From the NCBI GenBank assembly GCA_018304105.1, contig JAGVWX010000007.1:36779-100778 (forward strand): a DNA stretch of 64,000 nucleotides. Reading direction: 5' to 3'. Position numbers and translations under genes: made by a program. Position 1 is the stretch's first letter, and each line of letters starts with the position of its first letter. Under the pieces are notes generated by a model. The model was not told where the DNA came from. It saw only the letters and a program-made list of their open reading frames with translations, and did no database searches. Source of the stretch: Candidatus Pacearchaeota archaeon (GTDB taxonomy: Archaea > Nanobdellota > Nanobdellia > Pacearchaeales > GW2011-AR1). Shown here in pieces: positions 1-7,935 of this stretch.

Positions 1-57
1 TCACTCTTCCATCCCAACCCCGCCTCCATAAAGTTAGTAAACTCGATAGACTTCGAT

Positions 58-63
58 GGAGGT
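58..63 (+). promoter_or_regulatory. Shine-Dalgarno motif that fixes the start of the VWA gene
   Basis: GGAGGT lies 4 nt before the ATG at 68. An in-frame ATG at 56 overlaps the motif and is less likely to be the start. Positions 1-57 hold CCCAACCCCGCC followed by AAGTTAGTAAACTCG, which resembles the right end of the dispersed intergenic elements found elsewhere in the window. Confidence 0.75.
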
Positions 64-67
64 TTCT

Positions 68-2581
68 ATGAAAAAAGATATTACTCGCAGGTTATTTTCT
101 AACAAAATTTCTTATAACTTTTTGAGACGTTCTAACAGGGCTGGCGCGTTTTTTAGCACGGATGCTTTGATAGCATTGATAATAATCTTTTTTATTATTT
201 TGGCTGCGAGACCTTTGTTTAATTATGTCCAGCCGGATTCAGAAATTAATTCGGACATTTTGACTGCGCTGTCCACGCTGAAGGTCTCTGAGCTGGACGA
301 TGCGAGCGTTCAGGCGATGATTTCTGACGGAACTATCAAGAATCCTGATAAAACTCTGATTGAGCAAATTGGGGAGTTTTATGTTTTTGATTACCCGGAC
401 ATGACAAGAGCGAGAAATCTTGCTGGAATTGCCTTGAAAGAGATAAACACCACTCAGAATTTTGGAATCTGGTACGGAGACAGTTTAATTCTTTCTAAAA
501 ACATGACGGCAATTGAAACAGCGGCGAAAGTTGATGTTGCAAAACGAAGAATTTCAGGCGTTCAGGCGGGGGAAAGTTCTGTCGGATATTCTGCGAGGGC
601 ATTCTTGTCGAGCAATTCCAGGACGAAGTATTTTTATTTTGGCGGGTATGTAGGCGATGGGAACATCTCAGTCTTAGCTAACTACGATGGAGAAATTTCT
701 GACAATTTGGTAATTGAGATTGCGGTGAATAAAGAATTTGATTTGTATATCAATAATATTTCGTATGGCCATTTTGACAAGACGACCAGTTCGGTTTATG
801 AGCCAGAAAGATATATTGTTAATACCAGTTTGTTTTCGCCCGGAACGAACATTTTAGAATTCAGGGGAGACAGGCTGTTTATTGCCGGAGGATATGTAAA
901 AATATCTTATAGAACAGATAATTATTCTGCTGGAGAAGATTATAATTTTCCCGGAATAGACGGATTGGTAAATTTGTATGACGCTCTTTATGTTTCGGAG
1001 GATTTGGAAGGAATGGAAGTTATGCTGCATGCAAATATCACTTATCCGTTTTTCTTTAATTTCGGAAATGTCACGCTTTACAATGGAACTACAATAGGGG
1101 AGCAGTATATCACGCTTGATAACTCCGAAATTTCCTCTTTGATTGGTGATTACGGCAACATTGAAGGAAAAATGGTACCTCTGAGGCTCGGGCTGGAAGA
1201 ATTGACGGAGTATTTTTATAGGACAATAGATGTTTTTACAGTCACTGATTTGTCTTCAAGCATGAACAGACCTTGCGGCGGGTGCAGTTCTCCCAAGCCG
1301 ACCTTATTTGAACTTGCCAAGGATGCTAACCGCGCTTTCATAAGAGGCGTCTTGAATTACAGCGGCAATCGCGTTGGCTTGGTTGGTTATTCTGATGAAG
1401 CTTATCCAGCATTTTATCATAGCCTTTCAAACAATACGCAATCACTGAATGGTACAATAAACAGCTGGAATACGGTGAATAATAACTGCATTTGCTGTGG
1501 GATTAACCGGGCGGTTGAAGGTTTGACCGAAGAATCGAGCGGGTCTAAAAAAATTATGGTGGTGATGGGCGACGGAAGGCCGCAAGGAATGTGCGCAGAG
1601 CAGAATACTGGAAGCGCGGATACCGATGCGATAGAAGCCGCAAGGCAGGCTTGCGAGTATTACGGGATTGTGACGCACACTGTTGGATTTGGGCCCATCG
1701 TTGATGAAACAGTTATGATAGCAATAGCTAATGCGGGGTGCGATGGCTCTTATTATTATTCTGAAGATTCGCAGATTGTTCAGGTTTACCAAACAATCGC
1801 CCAGGATTTGATAACTTCTTATGCTGAACAGACAGTAAGTGCTGAAGGGCTCTACACAAAATTATATCCGGATTCTTATGTCAAGTTTTCGCATAATGCG
1901 AGCACTCTTCCCTTTGGGCTGTTTGTTACATCAGAAGTGTTGTTTGATGACGAAAACGGAGGCAGTTTTTCCATTCCGGCTGATTCTTTGCCTTTAGAAA
2001 CAACAATCGTTTCTTATTCTGGAGCAAGGTGGACTGCAGAAGCCAAATTAAACGGGAACTCTGTGTTTAATCTGACTAAATATGGAACTAATTATGTTTT
2101 AATTGGCGATCCTTATCAAATAACTCTAAAGGATTCGATAGTCTTGCCTGGTTCGAATAACTATGTTAATATAACAACAGGGGTTTCGGTGACTAACAGG
2201 TCGTCTGGGTCGGCGTTCGATAAGATAATTTATACAATCTTGAAAAATGCCAGTTCGTATTCTGAAATTAAGCCAACAGCCCAGGGTTGCATATGGAATA
2301 TACAATTCGAGGACGGTTCTTATCTTTCTAATTTAAGAGTTCCTTCCGACTATCTCGACGCGGACAACTGCGTTTATGATAGCGTAGGCCTTGGAGAAAT
2401 AGCCAATAGCAACGACGTTTATCAACTGGCGGTGCTCTCTCTTTTAAGGGACGTTGATTTAGACGATGATGGGATGGTTGACATATTTCTGAACGAAAGA
2501 GATTTGGATATTACGCTGAGCGAGATAGACGGAATTCCTTTTCCTTTTGATACGGAGGTGCAGGTAAGAACATGGTCGTGA
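68..2581 (+). CDS. VWA-domain surface protein with a pilin-like N-terminus
   Basis: A protein of 837 residues, probably anchored or assembled at the cell surface. The N-terminus has a basic segment, then AG|AFFSTDALIALIIIFF, a Gly followed by a long hydrophobic stretch. That layout resembles a class III (prepilin peptidase) signal with cleavage after about G26. A von Willebrand A domain starts near residue 390 with an intact MIDAS motif D394-L-S396-S-S398, so it may bind a metal and a protein ligand. The domain also contains clustered cysteines (CGGC, CICC). The 3' end overlaps the next gene by 10 nt, which implies co-transcription and a joint role. A pilus- or adhesin-type function is inferred; the specific partner is unknown. 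Confidence 0.8.
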   Translation: MKKDITRRLFSNKISYNFLRRSNRAGAFFSTDALIALIIIFFIILAARPLFNYVQPDSEINSDILTALSTLKVSELDDASVQAMISDGTIKNPDKTLIEQIGEFYVFDYPDMTRARNLAGIALKEINTTQNFGIWYGDSLILSKNMTAIETAAKVDVAKRRISGVQAGESSVGYSARAFLSSNSRTKYFYFGGYVGDGNISVLANYDGEISDNLVIEIAVNKEFDLYINNISYGHFDKTTSSVYEPERYIVNTSLFSPGTNILEFRGDRLFIAGGYVKISYRTDNYSAGEDYNFPGIDGLVNLYDALYVSEDLEGMEVMLHANITYPFFFNFGNVTLYNGTTIGEQYITLDNSEISSLIGDYGNIEGKMVPLRLGLEELTEYFYRTIDVFTVTDLSSSMNRPCGGCSSPKPTLFELAKDANRAFIRGVLNYSGNRVGLVGYSDEAYPAFYHSLSNNTQSLNGTINSWNTVNNNCICCGINRAVEGLTEESSGSKKIMVVMGDGRPQGMCAEQNTGSADTDAIEAARQACEYYGIVTHTVGFGPIVDETVMIAIANAGCDGSYYYSEDSQIVQVYQTIAQDLITSYAEQTVSAEGLYTKLYPDSYVKFSHNASTLPFGLFVTSEVLFDDENGGSFSIPADSLPLETTIVSYSGARWTAEAKLNGNSVFNLTKYGTNYVLIGDPYQITLKDSIVLPGSNNYVNITTGVSVTNRSSGSAFDKIIYTILKNASSYSEIKPTAQGCIWNIQFEDGSYLSNLRVPSDYLDADNCVYDSVGLGEIANSNDVYQLAVLSLLRDVDLDDDGMVDIFLNERDLDITLSEIDGIPFPFDTEVQVRTWS

Positions 2582-3510
2582 AAAATAAAAAAGGGATTTT
2601 CTTTTTGATGCTGACTTTGATTATAATCTCTCTTTTTCTTTTGTCGGTGACTTTCTTTTCAGAGATGGCTTTGAGAAAGAGCGTGCAGAAAAGAGTTGAA
2701 ACGCTGAGCGATTTTGTCAAGGCAACCGAAGACGATTTGCCAAGGCAGCTTTTCATAACAGGATTCAGGACGGTTTTTGTTGTTCAGAGAAATATTGTTG
2801 CAAGCGGAAATTATCCGAGTGAAACTGTTGAGGAAACTTTTAAGGAAGCATTTTTTAATGGAACTGTCGAAGGCAATGCCGAACCCATTCTGTTTGGAGC
2901 AACGTATGATGATTTGGTTTCTGATGTGCAGAGCCGGGCGAGGGAGATAAGCGCGGATGTTCAGTTTTCCAACGCAAGTGTTTCTCTCAGCCAGGAAGAT
3001 CCTTGGAATATTAAGATAGATTTTGTTGCTGGCTTTTATGCTTCTGATATAAATCATCTGGCTTCATGGAACAAAACACTGCATTCTGTTTCTTATATTC
3101 GAATCAGCAATTTTTCTGACCCGCTTTATTTGCTGAACGGCTTTCAGGAAAGAAAAATTATTGAGACGCCTTATCTGAATTTTCCTTCGGAACTGCAACA
3201 GCATGTGGGCGATTGCGGGGCGGAATGTTCTTATTATATGGCCCGCGTTGGAGCGCCGAGCTTCATTGACAGACTTGAAGGCAATTATTTGGTTCTAAAA
3301 TATCCGAATGAAGGGATAGAATCTCTCGTTTATTTCCCGGCGTTTCCGAATCCACCAGGACCTCCGTATAATTCAAGGTCGGTGGTTGATTATCTTTATT
3401 TCAATGATCCTACTTCTGGAGATTGTTCTCTTCCGGGGGTTTATTCCTGGTTTTGGCTGGACACTGAGCATCTGGATGATTATGGTTTTACTCTGAGTGA
3501 TTGCTCTTAA
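2572..3510 (+). CDS. exported protein with a pilin-like N-terminus, function unknown
   Basis: A protein of 312 residues. The N-terminus KKG|IFFLMLTLIIISLFLL has the Lys-Gly plus hydrophobic-helix layout of an archaeal prepilin signal, like its upstream neighbour. The rest looks extracellular: many NxS/T sequons and a few cysteines (DCGAEC). No known domain was recognised. It overlaps the VWA gene by 10 nt, so the two are translationally coupled. GGAGGTG at 2554-2560 is an acceptable, if distant, ribosome binding site. A GTG at 2578 is an alternative start. Confidence 0.75.
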   Translation: MVVKNKKGIFFLMLTLIIISLFLLSVTFFSEMALRKSVQKRVETLSDFVKATEDDLPRQLFITGFRTVFVVQRNIVASGNYPSETVEETFKEAFFNGTVEGNAEPILFGATYDDLVSDVQSRAREISADVQFSNASVSLSQEDPWNIKIDFVAGFYASDINHLASWNKTLHSVSYIRISNFSDPLYLLNGFQERKIIETPYLNFPSELQQHVGDCGAECSYYMARVGAPSFIDRLEGNYLVLKYPNEGIESLVYFPAFPNPPGPPYNSRSVVDYLYFNDPTSGDCSLPGVYSWFWLDTEHLDDYGFTLSDCS

Positions 3511-3527
3511 TTGTTTTGAGTTTTACG

Positions 3528-4199
3528 CTAAGTTGTGCAAACCAGTTTTGTTGGAATTGTTTCTTTTATTGAGTTGCATGTCAAGTTTTTGTCTGCATTC
3601 TCTCCTTGGAATTCCATAGATTTCCTGAATGTTTCAATCTCCCTGGGAGAAAGGGTTTGAGACACTAAGGCTGAATCAAGAATGTTGCTTTCTGTTTCAA
3701 AGAAGTTGAATCTTATTTCAAACAGGCCTGTTGCATCGCGGTCCAGATTTTGCACAGTAAGAGCGCAGTCTACAGTTTTTTTAGCGCATGTTGGGCCTTG
3801 GTATTCTGTGCAATTTGAGAATTTTGAAGGATTTGTAAGTGAGTATGAAATTAATGTTTCCTGGCAATTTGATGAAGAGCTGGAGTCGCTTGCAGTGCTG
3901 CCAGAGCTTTCACCACCGCTGCTGCTACCGCTTGAACTGCTGCCGCCCCCGCCGCCGGAACCCGAGCCAGAATTTTGCGAGCCATCTTCTGAGTTTTCAT
4001 TGCCTGAATTGGAGTTGCTCAAGGAATCCTGGCCGTCATTTTTTGAAGAAAACACTTTTTGTATGGATTCGTCAAGGTTTAATTTCAGGGAAATGTAAAG
4101 AAGTCCAGCTAGGATTATTAACACTAAACCGACAATAACATATGACTTTCTCATCTCTTTCTGTTTTTTGAGGGAAAGGCGGTTAAAAAATGTTTTCAA
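3528..4199 (-). CDS. membrane-anchored protein with Ser/Gly-rich linker, function unknown
   Basis: A protein of 223 residues. One N-terminal membrane helix (YVIVGLVLIILAGLLYISL) is followed by a low-complexity linker of Ser, Gly, Asn and Asp (about residues 55-110). A C-terminal domain of about 110 residues has four or five cysteines and a beta-rich look. The layout suggests a domain held away from the membrane by a flexible spacer. The start may be the inner Met 16, just before the hydrophobic segment. It is convergent with the preceding gene, with only 17 nt between the stops. No homologue was recognised. Confidence 0.7.
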   Translation of the reverse strand: MKTFFNRLSLKKQKEMRKSYVIVGLVLIILAGLLYISLKLNLDESIQKVFSSKNDGQDSLSNSNSGNENSEDGSQNSGSGSGGGGGSSSSGSSSGGESSGSTASDSSSSSNCQETLISYSLTNPSKFSNCTEYQGPTCAKKTVDCALTVQNLDRDATGLFEIRFNFFETESNILDSALVSQTLSPREIETFRKSMEFQGENADKNLTCNSIKETIPTKLVCTT

Positions 4200-4208
4200 T
4201 GATGCAGC

Positions 4209-4361
4209 TTTGTTGAAAATCTTTTAGAATTATTTTACTCGCAGCCACGCTCGAAATTTATTTATTGAGTGCTCTCGCGTAACTGCTCGCCCTATCCTCG
4301 CCCAAATTCCTTCGCCCCTAATCAATATAATAAAACCTACAACTTAGACTTTTTTAACAAA
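4209..4361. repeat. dispersed intergenic element, copy 1
   Basis: Starts with TTTGTTGAAAATCTTT and ends with GACTTTTTTAACAAA, so its ends form an imperfect inverted repeat. The inner modules ACTCGCAGCCACGCTCG, CTCTCGCGTAAC, GCTCGCCCTA and AATAAAACCT recur in the copies near 9948 and 19662. This copy lacks the C-rich block seen in the others. Confidence 0.7.
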
Positions 4362-4406
4362 GCTCGAAGACGATAGAAACATTTTTTCATTCTTGAAAAA
4401 TCAAAA

Positions 4407-4462
4407 TATTTATAAACTGGAAATCCTTTTGGAAACCAGATAATCAATAATCAAAAGGAGGT
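4407..4462 (+). promoter_or_regulatory. promoter and ribosome binding site of the pilin-like pseudogene
   Basis: TATTTATAAA at 4407-4416 is a good TATA box. AAAAGGAGGT at 4453-4462 is a strong Shine-Dalgarno motif 4 nt before the ATG at 4467. Between them CTGG...CCAG can form a small hairpin. The intact expression signals contrast with the broken reading frame that follows. Confidence 0.6.
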
Positions 4463-4466
4463 AAAT

Positions 4467-4890
4467 ATGAAAACAAAAGGACAGGCTTGTCATTGGAGTT
4501 CTGGCTATTTACTTTAGGCCTAGTAATCTTGTTTCGGAGACAGCTTTATTAAATGCGCCATTCAATGTGGTCTCTCAAGTTGTCACACCGACTGAATTCG
4601 ATGTGGAATTTAGAAATGGGGGTGGAGAAACTTATACTACTATGAGTGTTGCTTTTACTTTCAATAGTCCAAGCACAATAACTTGTGTGCCGACGCCGGT
4701 TTTATCAGCTACCCAAGGTGGTACGGCAGTAACAACGATGACGTCTGGACAAACAGCGTTTATACGTTGCACTTATAGTGCTGCGCAAACTGCAGGGACT
4801 ACGATTGATGGAGACTTAGCCATAACATACACAAGGCCTGGTGCTACTATACCTTTGACTACAACAGGGACCGTCACAGGAAAGGCATAA
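4467..4890 (+). pseudogene. pilin-like secreted protein, frameshifted near the N-terminus
   Basis: The ATG opens MKTKGQA and then hits a stop after 16 codons. The next frame reads LSLEFWLFTLGLVIL, the hydrophobic helix expected after a KGQA-type prepilin signal. The third frame reads NLVSETALLNAPFNVVSQ and stays open to 4890, giving a Thr- and Ser-rich beta domain with two cysteines. Joining the three segments gives a protein of about 140 residues with archaeal pilin layout, so two small indels near 4485-4490 and 4525 are implied. A GTG at 4567 opens the longest intact part (107 residues). Natural decay, sequencing error and recoding cannot be separated from sequence alone. Confidence 0.6.
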
Positions 4891-4915
4891 ATTTAATTTA
4901 TTTTTTATTTTTAAT
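4891..4915 (+). terminator. T-rich termination region after the pilin-like pseudogene
   Basis: The stop is followed by ATTTATTTTTTATTTTT. Archaeal RNA polymerase terminates at runs of T with little need for a hairpin, so this tract is a plausible terminator. Confidence 0.4.
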
Positions 4916-5027
4916 TCGTTAATAAATATTGAAGGAAAGAGCCAATGATATGAGGCGAAAAGTAGTTTTTCTGGATTGTTGGTTGTTGTTCTGAGTTGTT
5001 GAATGAAGGAAACAACGTGTGCTTGTG

Positions 5028-5402
5028 TTAATGCTTATATCCAAAGACTTTATCGTAGTCTTTATGGTCATAGATGTCAAGAACGAAAGTAATTATTTCA
5101 ATTTGGTTTCCCGTTATTGTGTAAACCAATCTCCACCTATTTGCCAACTCAATTCTCCAGATATTTTCCGCATCGTATCTTTCAGAATATTTGCGTGGCA
5201 TTTGCCTCTTTGGAACTTGGTCTCCTGCAAACGGATTTTCTTTAAGCAAAGTTCTTACTCTTAAAATTGATCTAAGCAAAGTTTGATGAAACGAGCTTTC
5301 GATTCCTTTTTGTCTCTCTTCTTTAACAAGTTTATCTAGCTCTTCAAACATTTCATTTGCTTCTTCAGAAAGTTTTACAATAACCTCTTTTCCTTGAAAC
5401 AT
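5028..5402 (-). CDS. RelE/ParE-family toxin of a type II toxin-antitoxin pair
   Basis: A protein of 124 residues. The C-terminal half (WRIELANRWRLVYTITG, then EIITFVLDIYDHKDYDKVFGY) matches the RelE/ParE fold pattern: a basic beta-sheet core followed by a terminal strand with D-H-x-x-Y. RelE-type proteins cleave mRNA on the ribosome, whereas ParE proteins inhibit gyrase; which applies here cannot be told. Its start codon overlaps the stop of the upstream gene by 1 nt (TAATG), the usual antitoxin-first order with translational coupling. Confidence 0.75.
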   Translation of the reverse strand: MFQGKEVIVKLSEEANEMFEELDKLVKEERQKGIESSFHQTLLRSILRVRTLLKENPFAGDQVPKRQMPRKYSERYDAENIWRIELANRWRLVYTITGNQIEIITFVLDIYDHKDYDKVFGYKH

Positions 5403-5671
5403 TATATTTCTCTTCCTTTTTCTATTTCTTTTTTGAGTTTGGGGCTTGGATTGTAAACCCAGAGAATTCCTTTATGGCTATCAGCAATAAAGCCCTTCTC
5501 TTCCAAATATTGAAGGATTAAGTTAAGAGTTTGGTGCATTATCTTTACGGGTAGCCTTCTTTTTATTTCTTCTCTGTCTATGGAAGTATCTGCTTCTTTC
5601 AGTACTTTTTCTACCATTAGCATTGTCTTCAATGTTGGATAATGGATTATGCTTTTATTATATAAGTCCAT
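5402..5671 (-). CDS. winged-helix-like antitoxin partner of the RelE-like toxin
   Basis: A protein of 89 residues. It looks like a small winged helix: helices around residues 15-45, then a recognition-type helix and a wing (LQYLEEKGFIADSHKGILWVYN). The end is a highly charged tail (KLKKEIEKGREI) that could wrap the toxin. It is coupled to the toxin gene by a 1-nt overlap. The promoter carries an AT-rich inverted repeat suited to autorepression. Assignment as antitoxin rests on context and fold impression rather than a named family. Confidence 0.6.
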   Translation of the reverse strand: MDLYNKSIIHYPTLKTMLMVEKVLKEADTSIDREEIKRRLPVKIMHQTLNLILQYLEEKGFIADSHKGILWVYNPSPKLKKEIEKGREI

Positions 5672-5678
5672 ATTATAT

Positions 5679-5700
5679 TTTATATGTATTCATATATAAA
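5679..5700 (-). promoter_or_regulatory. inverted-repeat operator/promoter of the RelE-like pair
   Basis: TATATG at 5681-5686 and CATATA at 5691-5696 form an inverted repeat 10-25 nt upstream of the antitoxin ATG and overlap the TATA region. This placement is typical of toxin-antitoxin autoregulation. Confidence 0.5.
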
Positions 5701-5888
5701 CGTTTTGTTCTACGAGTTTCGTCCACCTAGCCTTACACGAAAAGATACCATACTAACTTGCAGTCATATGCTGAGATTGATTGGATTTTGGTGGTACATA
5801 ACGCGCTTATTGCTTCAATATTGGAAGAGCGAGTTTTTCAAAAGTCGTTAAAGACAAAATATAAAAAGAGTTTCTAATTAGTTTTTTT

Positions 5889-6227
5889 ATGGCGGATAAA
5901 ATTGGACGTGAGGATTTTGCGAAGCTGGATTTGAGAGTTGGGGAGATAAAAAGCGTTGAAGCGCACCCGAATGCGGACAAGCTGCTTGTGCTCAAAGTTG
6001 ACCTTGGAGAGGGAGAAGAAAGAACGATTGTTGCTGGATTGAAGAAGTATTACGAGACAGACGAGCTTATTGGGAAGAAAGCAATTTTTGTTGCGAATTT
6101 AGAGTCCGCTAAATTGCGCGGAATTGAAAGCAATGGAATGATTCTTGCGGCAGTTAACGAAGACCATTCTGAAGTTAAAATATTAATGGTTGATGGTGAC
6201 ATGGAGCCTGGGACCAGGATTAGTTAG
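5889..6227 (+). CDS. stand-alone tRNA-binding OB-fold protein (MetRS beta subunit type)
   Basis: A protein of 112 residues of the Trbp111/EMAP-II/MetRS C-terminal domain family. The signature is clear: LDLRVGEI, HPNADKLLVLKVD, IVAGLKKYY, ANLESAKLRGIESNGMILAA. These domains bind tRNA non-specifically and in many organisms are fused to MetRS. The MetRS in this window (36472-37920) ends without one, so this protein probably acts in trans as its partner. The genes are 30 kb apart. Bacterial CsaA-like chaperones share the fold and are the main alternative. Confidence 0.85.
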   Translation: MADKIGREDFAKLDLRVGEIKSVEAHPNADKLLVLKVDLGEGEERTIVAGLKKYYETDELIGKKAIFVANLESAKLRGIESNGMILAAVNEDHSEVKILMVDGDMEPGTRIS

Positions 6228-6257
6228 GTTTTTATATTATTATCTTGTGGGTTTTTC

Positions 6258-6572
6258 ATGATATTGAAACCAACGAGAGATATTGTTGAGAAAGTTGCTG
6301 GAGCAGTCTTAAGGGCAGATAAAAAATTAGAAGATGCAAGAGGAGAATTGCAAGATGATTATTTTCGTTTGAGATCTTATTTGGCAAATGGTCTTGGGGA
6401 GAATGGCCAGGTTTTTGTATGCAGGGTGCGGGCAAGATATAATTCCGGAAGCAGAAATTTTTATTACAGGTTTGCAGGAGAATGGGCTCAAAGAAATTAT
6501 GACCTTTGTTGGCATGCATTAGGTTTTGCGCTGAAACAGAATCAAGACCGTGTTGGGGTGCCAGGGATTTAG
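6258..6572 (+). CDS. small soluble protein of unknown function
   Basis: A protein of 104 residues, basic, without membrane segments. It begins with an amphipathic helical region (DIVEKVAGAVLRADKKLEDARGEL), followed by a mixed region rich in Tyr, Arg and Trp. TTTTTATATTA lies about 25 nt before the ATG, consistent with a leaderless transcript and supporting reality of the gene. Its stop overlaps the convergent MinD-like gene by 4 nt. No family was recognised. Confidence 0.55.
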   Translation: MILKPTRDIVEKVAGAVLRADKKLEDARGELQDDYFRLRSYLANGLGENGQVFVCRVRARYNSGSRNFYYRFAGEWAQRNYDLCWHALGFALKQNQDRVGVPGI

Positions 6573-7327
6573 TATTTTCCGAATAATCTGTCGAAGAAGC
6601 TTGGCCTACCGTCGTACTGAATGCCTTCCATTCTCGCGGCGATTCTTTTGTAAGCAAGAGCTGGGCGGGATTTTGGAAATGTATGAACGAGAGCGTCTTT
6701 CATGACGAGAGATTGCTGGACTCTTTCGTCTTCAGGAATGACTCCAAGAATTGGGAGCTCGAGCATTTCTGCGATGTTCGAAATAGGCATTTGGGTTTTG
6801 GAATTGTATTTTACCCTTGCCACGATGACTCCCTTGACTGTTTTTCCAAGCTGTTCTATTAATTTAGAAGTTTTTAGAGCGTCAGTGACTGCTGGGATTT
6901 CAGGGTTTGTGACGATTATTAATTCATCTGCTGCCTCCATCGCAGCGATTGCTTCTTCTCCAAGGCCTGCAGCGGAGTCGAAAATTATGATGTCTGCCAT
7001 TTTTCTTAGTTTTTTCCCGACTTCTTTCAATCTTTTATGGTTTATTCTCCTTAGTTCGTTTACTGAAAGAGAAGAGGGGATTATTTTTGTGCCTGATTCG
7101 TGCTCATAAATCGCGTCTTCAATCTTTGCTTTTCCAAGAAGGACGTGGTTTAAACTTATCGGGACTATTGGTGCGCCTAAATGGAGGCCGACATTGGGAG
7201 TTGTTAGGTTTGCATCTACAATTATTACATTTTTTCCGAAGGAATTAAGGGCAGCTGCGAGATTTATAGAGGTAGTTGTTTTCCCAACGCCGCCTTTTCC
7301 AGATGTTATCGTTATAAGTTTGCTCAT
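6569..7327 (-). CDS. minD: MinD/ParA-family P-loop ATPase
   Basis: A protein of 252 residues. The deviant Walker A motif GKGGVGKTTTSINLA begins near residue 10, followed by VDANLTTPNVGLHLG (switch-type region) and IIFDSAAGLGEEA (Walker B). These proteins dimerise on ATP and place partners at the membrane or poles; archaeal MinD homologues affect positioning of motility and chemosensory structures. FtsZ is present elsewhere in this window, but MinC and MinE are not. The C-terminus (RPSFFDRLFGKY) could form a short amphipathic membrane-targeting helix. Separation from ParA or Mrp relatives is not certain. Confidence 0.85.
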   Translation of the reverse strand: MSKLITITSGKGGVGKTTTSINLAAALNSFGKNVIIVDANLTTPNVGLHLGAPIVPISLNHVLLGKAKIEDAIYEHESGTKIIPSSLSVNELRRINHKRLKEVGKKLRKMADIIIFDSAAGLGEEAIAAMEAADELIIVTNPEIPAVTDALKTSKLIEQLGKTVKGVIVARVKYNSKTQMPISNIAEMLELPILGVIPEDERVQQSLVMKDALVHTFPKSRPALAYKRIAARMEGIQYDGRPSFFDRLFGKY

Positions 7328-7361
7328 TCTGTATACTAGTTCTACCTAGAAGTAAGACAAC

Positions 7362-7712
7362 TTATTTGATATAGCTTATAAACCTTTCTAGCGTCGCTGC
7401 GTATTCTTTCAGTTGATTGAGATTTATATTTACGATTTTATCTCGGTAAGTTACCTTGAGGTTCACGCCTTTTCTGAATTCGTTTTCGCGGAAAATGCTT
7501 TTCAGCTGGATTAGTTTTGCTCTCGGCGCATCCGGAATTGGTTTCCATTTTTTATCTTTTTTGGCTTTTGCGACTAGGCGGTCCATGCCTTGTTCTATCA
7601 TATTTTTCCATCTTGAAAGTAAATTAATAATTACGTCACAAGTTTTTGTGTATTTCAGACTTACGTAAAGAAGATGGTCGGCGCTTATTTTTTCTTTTAT
7701 GATTGCTTCCAT
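7362..7712 (-). CDS. basic soluble protein of unknown function
   Basis: A protein of 116 residues, rich in Lys and predicted mainly helical. It lies 34 nt upstream of the MinD-like gene on the same strand, so the two may form an operon. No motif beyond KKWKPIPDAPRAKLIQLKSIF stands out. A regulatory partner of the ATPase is possible only by context. Confidence 0.6.
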   Translation of the reverse strand: MEAIIKEKISADHLLYVSLKYTKTCDVIINLLSRWKNMIEQGMDRLVAKAKKDKKWKPIPDAPRAKLIQLKSIFRENEFRKGVNLKVTYRDKIVNINLNQLKEYAATLERFISYIK

Positions 7713-7798
7713 TAGAAAGATATCTCTACAAAAAATCCATTTTTTAGGTAGGAATACTAGAGTAATAGTTGTTTAAATAGTTTTCGCGAAGAGGAGAT

Positions 7799-7921
7799 TA
7801 GTTGAAAATCTTTTTAATTAATTATTTTGCACCCACCCTCCCGCCCAGATTGTCCGCAAAGCTATCGCTTTTCGGTAATTCATTGCAAAATAATATGTTT
7901 GTCTGTGACTTTTTCAACAAA
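7799..7921. repeat. dispersed intergenic element, copy 2, with G-quadruplex motif
   Basis: Bounded by TTAGTTGAAAATCTTT and GACTTTTTCAACAAAG. Inside, CCCACCCTCCCGCCC (7832-7846) reads GGGCGGGAGGGTGGG on the minus strand, four G-triplets with one-base loops. An 11-bp perfect inverted repeat ATTATTTTGCA/TGCAAAATAAT (7821-7831 and 7884-7894) encloses it. It sits just downstream of the pepF stop codon. Confidence 0.75.
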
Positions 7922-7935
7922 GACTCTGGGAGATT

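Noticed and set aside
4920-5027. Broken lipoprotein gene (MRRKVV then FSGLLVVVLSC in another frame)
   Set aside because: Only about 18 codons with a stop after the Cys; too short to support.
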